The notes: generated by a model from the letters alone, not told the origin. Positions 40,453 to 53,827 are shown, numbered from the stretch's first letter. The stretch: 64,000 nt of DNA from Piromyces finnis (GCA_002104945.1 MCFH01000024.1:434001-498000); one strand, 5' to 3'. Numbers and translations are program-made.

Positions 40453-42792
40453 TTAATCATGACTTTGTAGGGTATCTAGCCATGCTTTTTTTAATTTATT
40501 GAACATTTGCATCCTAAAACTTGTTTTTTCCAATTTTCGATATATTTCTTGGTCGGTTTCTATCCGGTTTTTTTCAAAATCGTCATTATCGACATTCCTT
40601 ACTTTATTTTTACCTAATAAAATATATTTTATAATATGTTGATTACGTCTATCTAACCTTTCTTTATAAAGGGGTATCTCGTTGATCCTCATTTCTTTTA
40701 AAATTATTCTCATTCGCTCTTCCCTTACCATTGAAATGTCTTCCTTTTGATATTCCCTGGGTTGTTGGTAAGCCGTGGTTATACGAATGGATTTTAAACC
40801 TGTTAATCCAAACAGACCATCAGAAATTTTATCGATCGAATCAATTTTCGGATTTTCCGTTAAATGAACCTCACCTAAATGCTCACAATGAATAATTTGG
40901 GATGGAATGTCATCCAAATTATTCCGACCAACATTTAATACTTTTAATTTCGGCATCATACTGATATCCAATGGAATTTGGGTTAATCCTTGACCACTTA
41001 AATCAAGATAGGTGTCCCATTCCGTCGCTCCAAAAGTAAAGATACTTTTATTTTCGGAAAGACAAAGGGTTTTTAAATTAATTAAATTTGACATTTCTTT
41101 CGGTAATTCTGTTAATTCATTTTTAAAAAGATTTAATTCTTGTAAATTTATTAAATTTCCAATTTCTTTTGGTAGGCCCGTCAATTTATTTTTATTTAGA
41201 AACAAGGTTTCTAAATGAATTAAATTTCCTATCTCTTTTGGTAGGTTTGTTAATTGATTGGTGCTGAAATAGGCTTTTTGTAGATTTATTAAATGTTCTA
41301 TCGCGGTGGGTAATTCTACTAATCCAACTTCCGAGAGATCTAATTCTTTTAAATTTTTCAACTCCATGATTTCTTTTGGCGGATGGAGGAATTGATTTTT
41401 ATAGAGATCTAATTCGTTTAGATGATGCTTTAGGTTTGTTAGCTCGTTGGGTAGGTCGGTTAATTGATTTTCATAAAGATCTAAACGTTGTAAATGGTAT
41501 AAATGTCCAATTTCTTTTGGAAGTTCGGTTAATGCATTATTGGAGAGGTATAATTTTTGTAAATGAATTAATTGTCCAATTTCATTAGGTAGTTTGACCA
41601 ATCCTATGTCAGAAAGATTTAATAGGTTTAAATTTATTAAATGCCAAATTTCTTTGGGTAGTTCAACATGCCTATTGTGAGATAGATTTAATTTTTTTAA
41701 ATGGATTAAATTTCCTATTTCTTTCGGAAGTTGAGTTAATTTATTTCCTTTAAGGTTCAACTCTTCTAAATTGACTAACCTTCCAATTTCTTTTGGAAGT
41801 TCGGTTAATTGATTTTCATAGAGGATCAATGTCTGTAAATGAGGCATATTAAAAATTTCTTTGGGAAGGTGTGTTAATTTTTTTGAACCAAGATTTATTT
41901 CTGTTAAATTTATTAAATTTTCTATTGTTTTAGGAAGTTCGAGTAATCGGTAGCAATGACAAAGTTCTAATTTTTGTAAATGGATTAGATTTTCTATTTC
42001 GATTGGGAGTTCGGTGATATTCGTATATCCCAAGGACCATTCTTTTAAATTTATTAATTGGCCCGTCTTTTTCGGTAATTCGGTTAAATTTGTGTATTTC
42101 ACGGACAATTCTATCAACTGTACCAAACTTCCTATTTCTTTAGGTAATCGAATGAATTGATAATTATAGTTAAGATTCAGGATTTGTAAATTTTTTAAAT
42201 TACCTATTTCGATAGGAAGCCCAATTAATTTATTATTTTCAAGGTTCAAGACTTGTAATTCTTTTAAATTTTCTATTGTTTTAGGAAGTCCAATTATTTT
42301 ATTATGACTGACGGATAGGTATTTCAAATTTATTAGACATCCTATCTCTTTAGGTATTTCAGTTAATTTATTTTTTTTAAGGTTTAGTTCTTTTAAGTTT
42401 ATTAAATGAGCTATCTCCTTGGGAAGGACAGATAATTTATTGTTTTCAAGATTCAGTAGTTGCAAATGTATTAAATTTCCAATTTCGTTGGGGAGTACCT
42501 TTAGTTTATTATTCCCCAGGAATAGTTCACATAAATTTCTTAAATTAAATAACTCATTGGGTAGTTCGGTTAAATTATTAAATGAAAGATTTAATTTTTG
42601 TAAATTCTTTGACTGTGAAAGTAACTGTATAAATTGCTTTAGGAATCGTTTTTCAAGATTTTTACAATTAATTTTCAATTGATTTAATTTCGGAGCCACC
42701 TCATTGACATTAGTTTTCAAAAAATCATTTGCATTCCATTCTGTGTTGACTAAAAATTCCTGTGGTGCCATTTTTATTTCATTTTTACTCAT
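40453..42792 (-). CDS. Intronless leucine-rich repeat protein
   Basis: 779 aa in one exon. After a short N-terminus, about 25 LRRs of 23 residues run from about residue 60 to 640, with the plant/bacterial-like pattern L-x-x-L-x-L-x-x-N-x-L-T-x-L-P-K-E-I-G-x-L-I-N/H, for example LEELNLKGNKLTQLPKEIG and LQELNLFKNELTELPKEMS. These are of the Ras-group or SHOC2 type, a protein-binding horseshoe. The last repeats are less regular (LDLSGQGLTQIPLDIS, then LKVLNVGRNNLDDIPSQI). A basic, helical C-terminal tail of about 120 residues has no domain I recognise. There is no signal peptide or membrane segment. The gene is GC-richer and lacks introns, unlike its neighbours, which suggests retroposition or transfer. 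The repeat style is seen in bacteria such as Leptospira as well as in eukaryotes. Function unknown. Confidence 0.92.
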   Translation of the reverse strand: MSKNEIKMAPQEFLVNTEWNANDFLKTNVNEVAPKLNQLKINCKNLEKRFLKQFIQLLSQSKNLQKLNLSFNNLTELPNELFNLRNLCELFLGNNKLKVLPNEIGNLIHLQLLNLENNKLSVLPKEIAHLINLKELNLKKNKLTEIPKEIGCLINLKYLSVSHNKIIGLPKTIENLKELQVLNLENNKLIGLPIEIGNLKNLQILNLNYNYQFIRLPKEIGSLVQLIELSVKYTNLTELPKKTGQLINLKEWSLGYTNITELPIEIENLIHLQKLELCHCYRLLELPKTIENLINLTEINLGSKKLTHLPKEIFNMPHLQTLILYENQLTELPKEIGRLVNLEELNLKGNKLTQLPKEIGNLIHLKKLNLSHNRHVELPKEIWHLINLNLLNLSDIGLVKLPNEIGQLIHLQKLYLSNNALTELPKEIGHLYHLQRLDLYENQLTDLPNELTNLKHHLNELDLYKNQFLHPPKEIMELKNLKELDLSEVGLVELPTAIEHLINLQKAYFSTNQLTNLPKEIGNLIHLETLFLNKNKLTGLPKEIGNLINLQELNLFKNELTELPKEMSNLINLKTLCLSENKSIFTFGATEWDTYLDLSGQGLTQIPLDISMMPKLKVLNVGRNNLDDIPSQIIHCEHLGEVHLTENPKIDSIDKISDGLFGLTGLKSIRITTAYQQPREYQKEDISMVREERMRIILKEMRINEIPLYKERLDRRNQHIIKYILLGKNKVRNVDNDDFEKNRIETDQEIYRKLEKTSFRMQMFNKLKKAWLDTLQSHD

Positions 42793-42811
42793 TTCTATCG
42801 TTATACTGATT

Positions 42812-42842
<31 letters not shown>

Positions 42843-44227
42843 GAAATTAATTTCGAAATTTGAAATTACTTTTTTATGGGATTTTAAACTATTATCTAAT
42901 CCTTTTTTATTTTTGAAAGAAAAAAAAAAAAGGGGGATTTTTTTCTCTGGATTTTATATTATCTTTTACCAATAAATTTATTATTATATTTTAATTATTA
43001 TATATATTTATTAAGAAATTGTTTTATCATTATTATTTTGAAATTGACTTCATTTCTGTTCCATTTTTTAAATAAATTTTTTTTTTTTTTTTTTTTTTAT
43101 AAAAGTATAAAATTATAAAAAAGGCTAAAAAAAAAAAGTATTTATGAAAGAAAGATAGAAACTAATAATAATAATAATTTTATTTTTCTTTCTTTCTTTC
43201 TTTTTTTTTTTTTTTTAATATTATTATTGATAACACGAATTGAGAATAGATGTAAAAAAAGTTTATCAAAGGTAACACTATTTTTTCTTTTTTTTTTTTT
43301 TTTTCAATATTTAAATAATAAAATTTAATTGTGGCTTTCTTATAATGTGGCTTACTCTTCTATGGTTGTGTAACAAAATGAATTTTTCCTTTTTTTAATG
43401 TATGGTTCAAATGAAAGAAAACTTCTAATAAAATTTAATCTTTTCTTGACAACAAAATAATAATTTATGATTTGAAAAGAATATCTAAAAAAAAAAAGTT
43501 TAAAGATAGTAATATTATTACTAAAGTTGTTCCTGTCATGAATTTTTTTATTTTTTTTTTTTTTTTTCGGTTATAGCAATATTTTTCTTGAATTAAATTT
43601 CCATTTAAAACATCCTTATCTATATAAAACAAAAGTCGCTTTTTACGAACAGAACTAACAAAAAATAGATCATTTCATTTAATATGAAGTTATAAGCATT
43701 AAAATTCTAATTTATGAATGCTACACTAAAATTTCTATTTTTTTAATAATGTTTTTTTTTTTTTTTTGTATTTTTTTTTTTTATTAATTTTATTGATTTT
43801 TTTTTTAACTATTGTTAATTATTATAAATGATATATAAATTTTATAAGCATGATGTATATAATTAAAAGATGTTTTTTTTTTTTATTTATTTTTATTAAT
43901 TTTTTTTTTGTATTAATTTGCTTAAATTGAAGAGTTATAATATATAGAATTAAACTTTAAAATATTATTGTAAATTCTTATTCTACTTTTTTTTTTTATA
44001 AAAGAGTTAAATCATTCAATTCTTTTCATCTTTTTAAAAATGTCGATTTTTTTCTTAATGTCGTTATTAAATTTACATATATATATGTGAAAAAAAAAAA
44101 AAAAAAAAGAATGAGAAATGGAAAATTTAAACTCTTTTAAAAAATTTTTTTTTTTCGCTTTTTTTTTTTTCAATTTGTTTTTTTTTTTTTTTGCAAGTCG
44201 TTATGATTATGATTACTGTTTTATGAT
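42793..44227. other. Intergenic between the LRR gene and tricalbin
   Basis: Promoter side of the LRR gene and 3' side of tricalbin. Dense T runs, a CTTT tract near 43190 and one T-run/A-run pair (42816-42842). No gene was recognised. Confidence 0.6.
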
Positions 44228-47200
44228 TTATGGGCTTTCAAGTGGAGCAACATTAGAAACAACACCTTCAGCATAACTTATTTGAACAGTTAATTTACCT
44301 GGACCATTTTGAACATCAAAGTCTTTAGTTATAGTGATTTGATCAGTTTTGAAAAGAACTTCATTAAGGTTAATTTCAACAAAACCAATATCAACACTCT
44401 TTCCAAATTTATTACTGTCTTTAATAATAAAATCAATGACTGGATCAGATACATCCTTTTCAAATGGAATACTACATTCTTCATTCCAAGTTGGGTTTAA
44501 TGTCTTTTTAATGGATTTAGTCTTATAGAAAGTATTCTTTTGATGTTGAACCTTAACGTATGGATCACTAGTACCACCATTGTCAACTGCCTTTAATCCT
44601 TCAGCACTTATGACCTTAATCTTAAGACTACTGCCACTAGCATTCTTATCCTTCTTACTTCCGGCCTTCTTAATACCACGAGTAACACCACCAACAATAC
44701 TACCAACACCTCCAACAACACCGCCGGCAACACCACCAACGACATTACCAACACCACCGGCAACACCACCGACAACATTACCGACACCACCAACAACAGT
44801 ACCAACACCACCGACTAACTTGTTACCAGAAAGACGGTTGTGCATTCTAATGTTATGGATGGCTGGTTGGAAGTTTAATCCAAGAGTAATATCACCACAT
44901 GAAATCTTTTCATTGTTCTTATTTGGCTTGTATAATGGTAATTTAATATTAATTGGTTCACTATCGTAAACTTCATAGAGTGGAACTTCAGCTTGACCAA
45001 TAGATTCATCCTTTCCAATTTGGTTCCAGTCGTAAACTTCAAATACTAACTTGTTATTCATACGTTCAGCAATTGGAACGGTAAAGGATTCATTCCAAAT
45101 TGGATTTAAGGTCTTTTTAATGACACCGGTCTTCTTAATTTCTTGACCTCTTAACATAACCTTAACATATGGATCACTGGTACCACTGTGATCAGCAGCA
45201 ATAACATTGGCTTGATCAATCTTGACGGTAAGATTACCCATTTGTGGTGAAAGTTCACTTCTTTGTAAACTCATATCTAATGGTTCGTATTGAATTCCAA
45301 GCTTAATCTTGGTGGAATTGTCTTCACAAATGTGGACAAATGGATTCTTGAAACCAGTTTTACCAACAAGTAATTGTTCAACTGGAACAGCGTATTGAGT
45401 GATCTTCTTAACACTGCTACCATTTCTTTCGTTAATGGCAAAGACGATCTTAGTCGTCTTGTAGTTTCTGATGAAGGCTTCAACAATATCTTCAATATTG
45501 CTTTCTTTAAGAGGCTTTGTAGTTTTCTTAGAACTTAATAATATATGTTCTGGTTCATCTTCTAAATAGACATCAACATTGAAGAAGGCTTCCTTTGGTA
45601 AGTCCTTAACACTAAAGACCTTAACATGAAGAATACCAGAGAGTAAATTAGATGCTTGGACTTTATCAATAAAGGTTCTATCAGTATTTTCAGAAGCTAA
45701 AATATCTTCAATCTTTTCTTCTTCCTTTTCCTTTTCTTTTTCAACTTCAGCAAAACCAATATCGGCAAAGTCAAAGTATTTGATATCGAATTCAATTCTT
45801 CCCTTACTAACTTGGTTTCTTGATTGGTTTTCAAAAAGTGGAACACTGACAGCAATATTTTCATGTTCCTTCATCTTAATTTCTGGTAATGGATTCATAT
45901 TTTCCCAAGCCTTACTTAATAAAGGTTGTTCCCCGTTAATTTTAATGTTTCTACAAACATCAGTAATGTTAACTTCAACCTTACCTAATTTTGAATCATT
46001 CTTGACTTCATCATGATCAAAGACTTCAAAACTAAGTCTATCGTTTTTAGAACGAATCATAAGATAGTAGACTTCATTCCATTCTGGGTTAAGATCCTTG
46101 TCTACAATATCAGTAACACCAACTTCCTTACCAGAAAGATTAATTTTAACATATGGATCAGAGGTACCAAAGGTTTCCTTGTTCTTTAAGTTTCTAGCAC
46201 CCTTGAGGTGTAAACGGCAAACACCAATTGGCTTTTGTAAGCTGGTAGAAATATCAATAACTAATGGCTTCCATTCAACACCAATATTGATAGCAGCTTC
46301 TTCGAACTTGCTAGATAATTTGAACCAATTAGCTGCTGGATCTTCCTTGATACGTTCAAAGATTTCATAGAGATCCCATGAGAAAGTACCAAGAGTTGAG
46401 TCGGAACCAGTTTCTTGGTTCTTTACGGCAACAGTTAACTTGGCAGTGCTAAAGTTCTTAACAAAGACATCCTTGAAAGCACCGAAAGATGGATTATTGT
46501 TGTACTTTCTGACATTAGTTCTCATAACTTCCTTACCATCGATATCGGCAACACAGTAGGAATTTGGATTCTTTTCTAACTTTGTAACCTTGTAAATCCA
46601 GATTCTAGCGATACCAGTTTCACTGAATAAATCAGCAGAGTTATCTTCAGCATTATCATTGAATTGGTTTAATGGGATGTAATTGATACCCATTCTAATG
46701 GTACCAGCTGGTTTAGTAGTATCAATTTTATTTTCTTTGTTAAGTTGGTATAATGGAACAATGGTATCAGAGTCAACTAATGGATTACCCCATTGGTTAA
46801 TGTATTCCTTCTTTTCGAGTTCTGTTAATCCAGAAATGTAGTCTTCAGCAGATTTTTCTAAACTATCAAGTAACTTTTGAGCAAAACTCTTACCCTTTTC
46901 TTTCTTAAGAAGTTCATCTCTTCTCTTTTGTTTTTCGGCCTTTCTGATCTTTCTAATTTCACGAGCATCAGTAATACCTTGCTTAACAATACTTTCGATA
47001 AATGCAGCTTCTCTTGCTTCATCAATCTTCTTCTTTCTTAAGTATTCACATAAGGCAATGTAATGACGTAAGTTAAGATCTTCAGCACGACCCATAACAC
47101 TATCCTTCTTAAGATTATTATCGGTCATGGCTTCAATTAAGGCAATATCAGAGTTATTCTTTGGATCGGAATATATAAGACCGGAAACAATAACATATTC

Positions 47201-48852
47201 AACATGATTCCAAGTTGGGTTAAGATCATTGTCAATAACATTAGTCTTGGTAAGAATATTACCATTAATAGATAATTGGGCATATGGATCATCAGTACCG
47301 ATTTTACTGTTGTTCTTTAATTCCTTACCTTCATAGAAGTTAACCTTAAGAAGACCAATTGGTTGATCTAAAGTCATTGACTTGAGCATATCTTCAACAT
47401 CAATGGTAATTCTAGTTGGTTCTAAAGCAATAGATGAAATAACCATTTGGATAATCTTACCAATACCAGCATCTAAACCTGGAATACTCATAACATCCAT
47501 ACCACCTAATGGTTTTAATTCCCATTTAATATTTGGTTGTTCAACAAAAGTAAATTCAACCTTTTTAACGTATGGGAAAGTTTCCATAGTAGTAATAACG
47601 AATAATAATTTTCCAACAAAGAGAATATCAGTAACCTTGGTTGGAACATAGGTTGGAATGATGGCTGGTTTAATAGAAAGACAAATGTTAGAGGCTCTCT
47701 TTTCACCTGATTCAATATCATATTTAGAAATTTTTTCAGTATCAAGTGGTTCATACTTGGCAGTACAAGTAAATTTAATAACGTTTGGATCAGTATCGGT
47801 ACTTGGACACATTTCCATTAATTTTGGAGCTTCAGTACCCAATGAAAATTCAGTAATCTTAATAGCATCAAAACCAAGATTATTTAAACCAACATTAGTA
47901 ATGATATCATCTAAAACACCATTAACACTATCCATAACAATACCACCAATTAATGGTTCAGCAGTTGGCCAAGCCTTTTGAAGAATGTAATTTAACCAGT
48001 TAATAGTTTCTGGATTATCTGGATTTAATTTTACCTAATATTATATAAATATAAAAATATAAAAATTTATGTAAGAAAAAAAAAGATTGCTCTATTTATT
48101 GTAATAATATATCATCTTAAGAAGAAAAAAAAAACGATTGATACCTTTTGGTTGTAAGCCTTTCTTTCTTTATTGTAGTATAAGTGCTTTTGTTTATTAT
48201 TGTAATTAATATAAGCTAATAAAGTAGCACCCATAATACCAAAAGTCCAATAAATAGAAAAGCCTATACGAGTTAATAACCAAGAGGCTAAACAAGCAAA
48301 AACGAGGATACCACATTCATCTCTAATACTTTGTAATAAGAATAAATTAGCATATTTACTATCCATGGTTTTACCCTTTCTTTTCATTTTTTCTTGTTCT
48401 TTCTTTAATTCCTTTGGGCTCATATTAAAGAATTTTGAAACTTCACCTGGGTTTTCACTAAACATTTGAGAAATAAAAGTTGGACCATCGATGGTTATTT
48501 TTTTACCATCTGATTGAATAACACCGTCATTATCTCCTAATTTGCTTTTTTCATCATCTAAACTTTGTTGATCTTCATTTGAAATAGAAGAAATAGAATC
48601 ATCAATTTCAGTTGCGTGAGCATCTCCTGGAGCTAATTTAGTATTGTCAACAGGTTTATTTTCTGAAGCAGCATTGACTTCTGGTGTTTCTGAATCAGGT
48701 TGAACTGATTCAGCTACTGGAGCTTGTTCTTGAACTGGAACTGGAGTAACTTTAAGTTCTGGTGTTGGTTTAGTTTCTTGATTGTCAATTTGATTGTCAG
48801 TTGTATTGTTATTTATGGGTTCAACTGTATTAACGTTTTCAGTTGTTTCCAT
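44228..48852 (-). CDS. Tricalbin (SMP-C2 membrane contact protein)
   Basis: Extended-synaptotagmin/tricalbin of 1504 aa (yeast Tcb3 is about 1545) in two exons: 48852-48145 and 48034-44228 (phase 0). It should tether ER to plasma membrane and move lipids. Layout: Pro/Glu-rich disordered N-terminus (1-165); two hydrophobic passes at 181-216 (ILVFACLASWLLTRIGF and YWTFGIMGATLLAYINY), the ER hairpin; SMP lipid-transfer domain (about 238-450, opening NPDNPETINWLNYILQ); then six C2 or C2-like domains starting near 460, 710, 835, 1030, 1167 and 1370. The clearest have GTSDPYVKINL, GTSDPYVKVML and GTSDPYVKVQH calcium loops. The second and fourth are degenerate and lack the Asp set. A long charged helix lies at about 565-640. 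Before the last C2 there is a Gly/Val-rich linker (about 1310-1365). Confidence 0.94.
44684..44817 (-). repeat. Coding minisatellite, Gly/Val linker of tricalbin
   Basis: In-frame imperfect repeats inside the tricalbin gene encode GGV-type units, with the 11-residue block GNVVGGVAGGV present twice in tandem. It is one of the most GC-rich stretches in the window. It links the fifth and sixth C2 domains. Confidence 0.85.
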
Positions 48853-48944
48853 TTTGTCTTTTTTTTTTTTTTTTTTACTTCTATATTGAAAATATTACAA
48901 AAATTAATTATATATTAGTTAAAAAGTTTTCTATAAAATTTTTA

Positions 48945-48982
<38 letters not shown>

Positions 48983-51657
48983 TCTATTTAAATTTTTGAA
49001 TAAATGTATATATAATATCAATTTAAATATCCTTTTTTTTTTTTTTACAGTTTTAAAATATATTTATTTATTTCGCGTAAAACTGATTTTTAATACATTT
49101 TTATTTTTTTAAATAATATTCTGTATTTTACTATTTATGAATATTTATTTCAGGTTATGCTCTTTTACTTTTTTTTTTTTCCTATTTTATGTTACTCTTT
49201 CTTTAAAAATAACTTTTTTTTTTCTATTGAGTTTAGTATATCCCGTTTTCAACTTTATTATTCATATATATGTATTTAGGTGTTTATCAAAAAAAAAAAA
49301 AAAAAAAACTTTTTTCTTTATTTATTTGTCCTTTTTTGATATTATAACAATAGCAATAATAATAATAATATTTAATAAATAAATAGTAAATTAAAACTTA
49401 CAAAGTCTGTAATCTAGGAAATTTAAATAAAACTAATCAATAAGCTATATTTACTTTTATTTTTTTTATTTATTAATAAAACGCAATTAATTTATTATTG
49501 CTTTTTATTTTATATATATATACAAAATTAATATTTATTTTTATGCTTTATTTATATATATATATTTATATTTATTCGTTTTTTTTTTTTGTTTTTTTCT
49601 TGTTATTATTCTTGCTTTATTGTTTAGTCCTTGCTATATTTTTATTTATTTATTTTTACTACTTTTTTTTTTTTAACTCAATACGACTTAATCTTTAAAT
49701 GACAAAAATAAAACGTAAGTGGAAAAAAAAAAAAAGTAAAAAATTTAATTAGTTTTTTTTTTATAAATTTAAAAAAAAAAAGATTAAAAATAAATTTTAA
49801 TTTTAATATATTAATAAATATATTTAATATATATTTTATATATTAATAATTAACATTAATAAATATATTAATAATTTAAGATTTTTAATTAAGTTTTTAT
49901 TTTAAAAAAAAATATTATTTTGATCAAATTTATATTATTTTTTATTTTAATATTGAAAACTTATCCTAATACTTTTTTATATTCATGGTTTATAAAAACC
50001 TGATTTTTTTTTTTTATTATTAGTACTGTTGGGTTGGTTTATACCTCTTTTTTTTTACAAAAATATTATTTCTTTTTTATTAAAGAAAAAGAAAAGGTTT
50101 CACTTTATCATTTATATTTTATAATAGTTTTATTTTAATATTAAATCATCACCTAAAGATAATAGAATTACTTTATTGTTATTCTTTTTTTTTTTTTTTT
50201 TTTTTTTGATAACTTTATCAAAAAAAAATTTTATTCAAACTATACTATTATTAATTATTTTTACCATATTTACATGAATAGTTATTGTTGAATTCAATGT
50301 TTACAAAATATTTCATAATGACATGAAAAGATGAATGACCCATGTCAATTTCATCACTATAACACCAACTATGTAAATAAATAAATAAAAAAACTTACTT
50401 TTATTCGGTAAACCAAAAAGTCTTGTTGATATAAAAATGGTAAAAAAAAAAAAGTAAATAAACAATACAGATAGTAATGTAGTTTTATTTATTTTTATAT
50501 CACAATATATTTATTTACTTTAAAAGAGTTTTTTTTTTTATAAACTTTTAAGAAAAAAAAAAAAAGAAAAAAAAATTAAAGCAGCTATTGAGATTATTGG
50601 CTACTGACTACCAGAGAATAAACTATTTTTTAAAACAATAATTAATAATAAGAAAAAAAAAAAACTTTTTGTGGCTATTTTATAGAAACTCATCAGTTTG
50701 CATGGCCTAACTATCTCTTTAGCCTTCCAAAAAAAAAGCATGATTTAATATTTAATAAAATTTAATATGAATTTGAATTTATTAAAAATAAGGTTATATA
50801 TATTTTTATTACAATATAATAATTAGAAACATAATAATATTATAATAAATGTAAACAGTATATTTATATGAAATACATTATTACTACATTATTTAAATAG
50901 AGCAATGGTTAGGGAAAAATAGATATAGAGAAATAAATGAAATAACCCACCATTCCTTCTACAATAAATAAATAGCTTTTTTTTTTATTTCATTTAGTTG
51001 AAATTCCCTTTTTTTAAAAAAGTAAACTTTTAAATGTCTTTTTTTGAAAATAATATTAATTATGGCTATTCACATTTAATATATTGATATAATATATTAA
51101 GAGTATAAATGCTTTTAAAATGAAATTTTTTTTATATTTGAATGTCAAAAAAAAATTAATATAAAAATTAATATTAAAATTTAATAATATAATAGTACAA
51201 TATATTATGATATATTGAAATTTATATTGAAATGAATGTTACATCAATTTTAATTCTATTTTAATTATTCCAATTATAGTAAAAAAAAAACAATTCTTTT
51301 TGGTGGTGGTTTTTTTTGGTGGTGTGAAATACCCTTACTTTTCCTGAACGAACAAGAAGAGGTTTTATGGCTAGTTCAGAAAAAGTATTCTAGTTGATTA
51401 GTGTACTTTATTAGTACATAAGCCATGAATAAAGATTTATATTCCTAACTTTGATGCAATCAATTTCATGTATAATTATATCAAAAGTGTAAAAGGTAGT
51501 TATGAAATATCAAAAGATGAAAAATAACTCTATTTTTTTAATATAAATATATATAATATATAATAGCTATAATGGAATAATTCAACATAAATAATGTTAG
51601 AAAATTATTTAAAATAATAAATTTCAACCAGAAGTCTTTTATACTGTATATATTTAC

Positions 51658-51692
<35 letters not shown>

Positions 51693-53827
51693 TTCAATCA
51701 TTCACTCATTTATTTATTCATTTATTTATTCACTCATTCATTTATTTATTTATTTATTCATTCCCTCATTTATTTATTTACTTATTTATTTAAAGCATGT
51801 TGATAGAAATAATAATTTAATCATAAGAAAAATATATATATATAAAACTTTTAATAAAAAGTAACAATTTGTTTTATTATTAGTGATTAGTAATAAAACA
51901 AGTAGAGTATAACTTGTTTCAGTAGTTAATAAATTAAAAAACCAATCATGACTATTGAAAGCCATAGAAAAACTTAAAGAAATAAAAAAAGTGTGGCATA
52001 AAAAAGGTTGATTCAAAGATGGACCCTCCCTACAAAATTAAACTATAAAATGATAATAATTAAACTTTTATATAAATTAAATAAATAGATAAATAAATCA
52101 AGTGTTGGTTTTGTTAAAAAGAAATGATTTAAATGTAAAGAGGTAGCAATTATAAATATATATTATAAAATAAGAATATTTATACAATTATATACTTTTT
52201 GTTAGCTATTTAAAATGTTAATGGTCCGTTTGTCTTGATTTTTAGAGTATTTTATAATAATAACATTATAATTAAATTAATTATTGTTGTAATGGTAAAT
52301 TTAAAAAAATATAATGACTTTTTTTTTTTTTTTTTAAATACATCTGAATTCAGATAGTTTTTAATAAAAATAATAATTAATCACAAGAGTTTAATAGAAT
52401 ATTAAAATACTTTAAAATAAAAAAAAAAAAAAGGAATCTTGATTTCTTTAAAAAAAAAAATATAAAGTATAATTGTTGATAATAATAATATTATTAATGT
52501 AATTTAAAAATCTTTACAGATTAAAAAAAAAAAAAAAAGCTAATACTATTATTTGATACGAATAAGAAAAAATAAATGAATTTTTTTAAAGATAATGACT
52601 TTTATTACATGATTTATAGTGTTACAACTATAATGTTTACTGTTGTTTGTTGTTGTTGCTTTATATATATATATATATATAAATGTAGATAATTGTTAAT
52701 ATTTGACTTTTAATAATTTATATTTTATTTTTCATAACTCTATGTTGTATTATCAAGAGGAGTAGTAGGTAGTAGGTAGGTAGGTAGTAATAGGTCGTTA
52801 TAAGTAAAAGTATATAATTCATAATTTGGTATAAAAAAAAATATTATTAATATAACTACATTAATAATAGTTTCTTTGAACTCTTATTTAAAAGGGTCAA
52901 GATAGAATTTATGTTTTTTTTTTTTTTTTTTTAAAAAAAAAATAAAAAAAAAAAAAAAAAAAAAAACGATATGAATGGCTCAATGAACGAACAAGTCTAT
53001 TTAAATTTTTTTATATTGATTTTTCTTGCTTTGGCTACTGACTTTTTTTTCTAATCATCTTATTCACTTTTTAATTCACCACCTAAGAATACCAAGTACT
53101 ACTATTTCAATGTTATACGTAGTATTCATAGATTTCATCTTTATTATTATTAATTTATTACTATTAATAGTCCTAGTATTGTTGTTATTATCATTAATAG
53201 AATAATTTTTTTTTTTTTTTTTTTTTTTGAAACCTTTGGTTAACCAACAAGTATTTAATATTACTTTTTTTTTCAATAAGCAAAGGTTTAATTTTTTTTG
53301 ATTCTTTAGTAGGAAAAATAATAAATCAACCATTAAATTACACATCAACAAACACAATTCATAATTTCTTTTTTTCTTTTTTTCTTTTTTTTTAAAAGAT
53401 TATTATACTTTTATTATTTTTTTTTTTTTTTTTTTTTGAATTTTTTTGAATTTTTTTGAATTTTTTCTTTTCTGTGTTTCATTTTATGATTTTTTTTTTT
53501 ATTATTATTTTATTAAAATAGATCTTTATTATCTATTATATATTATTAAAAAAAAAAAAAAGGTAAACAAAATATTATTAAAAAAAAAATAATAATAATA
53601 AATAAAAATAAATACGTTCAAGAATATAATAATAATGTTTTGAAAAATAATAATTTATAATAGTATTTATATATTTTTTTAAAAAAAAAAAACATTGATA
53701 TGAATTATTATATATCTGTGTATATATTTTATATATATATATAAAAAAAATAGATTAATAGGTAGATGTTTATGGGTATTTAATTTTTTGGGGGAGAATT
53801 TTTATTTGATTTTAATAGTATTGAGGA
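48853..53827. other. Intergenic AT desert (5 kb)
   Basis: Tricalbin promoter side, then AT-rich DNA with poly-T/poly-A, (ATT)n at about 48951-48982, a TTTA/TTCA tandem block (51653-51796, listed separately), TAATATATTA-type palindromes near 51090 and a GTAG tandem near 52760-52790. A slightly GC-richer segment at about 51300-51530 has no clear gene. Several open frames here are strings of Phe, Leu, Ile and Lys from homopolymers and are not supported. Confidence 0.55.
51653..51796. repeat. TTTA/TTCA tetranucleotide tract
   Basis: About 140 bp of TTTA units interspersed with TTCA, CTCA and TTCC variants at regular four-base steps. It is non-coding. Confidence 0.95.

Noticed and set aside
44580-44969. 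Plus-strand Pro/Thr-rich frame inside tricalbin
   Set aside because: It is the antisense shadow of the Gly/Val repeat.
48843-49698. Several overlapping Phe/Leu/Ile-rich frames
   Set aside because: They are made by poly-T and (ATT)n runs and lack any gene-like segment.
53076-53357. Minus-strand frame with a CWLTKGF string, possible reverse transcriptase trace
   Set aside because: A single short resemblance with no neighbouring RT motifs.
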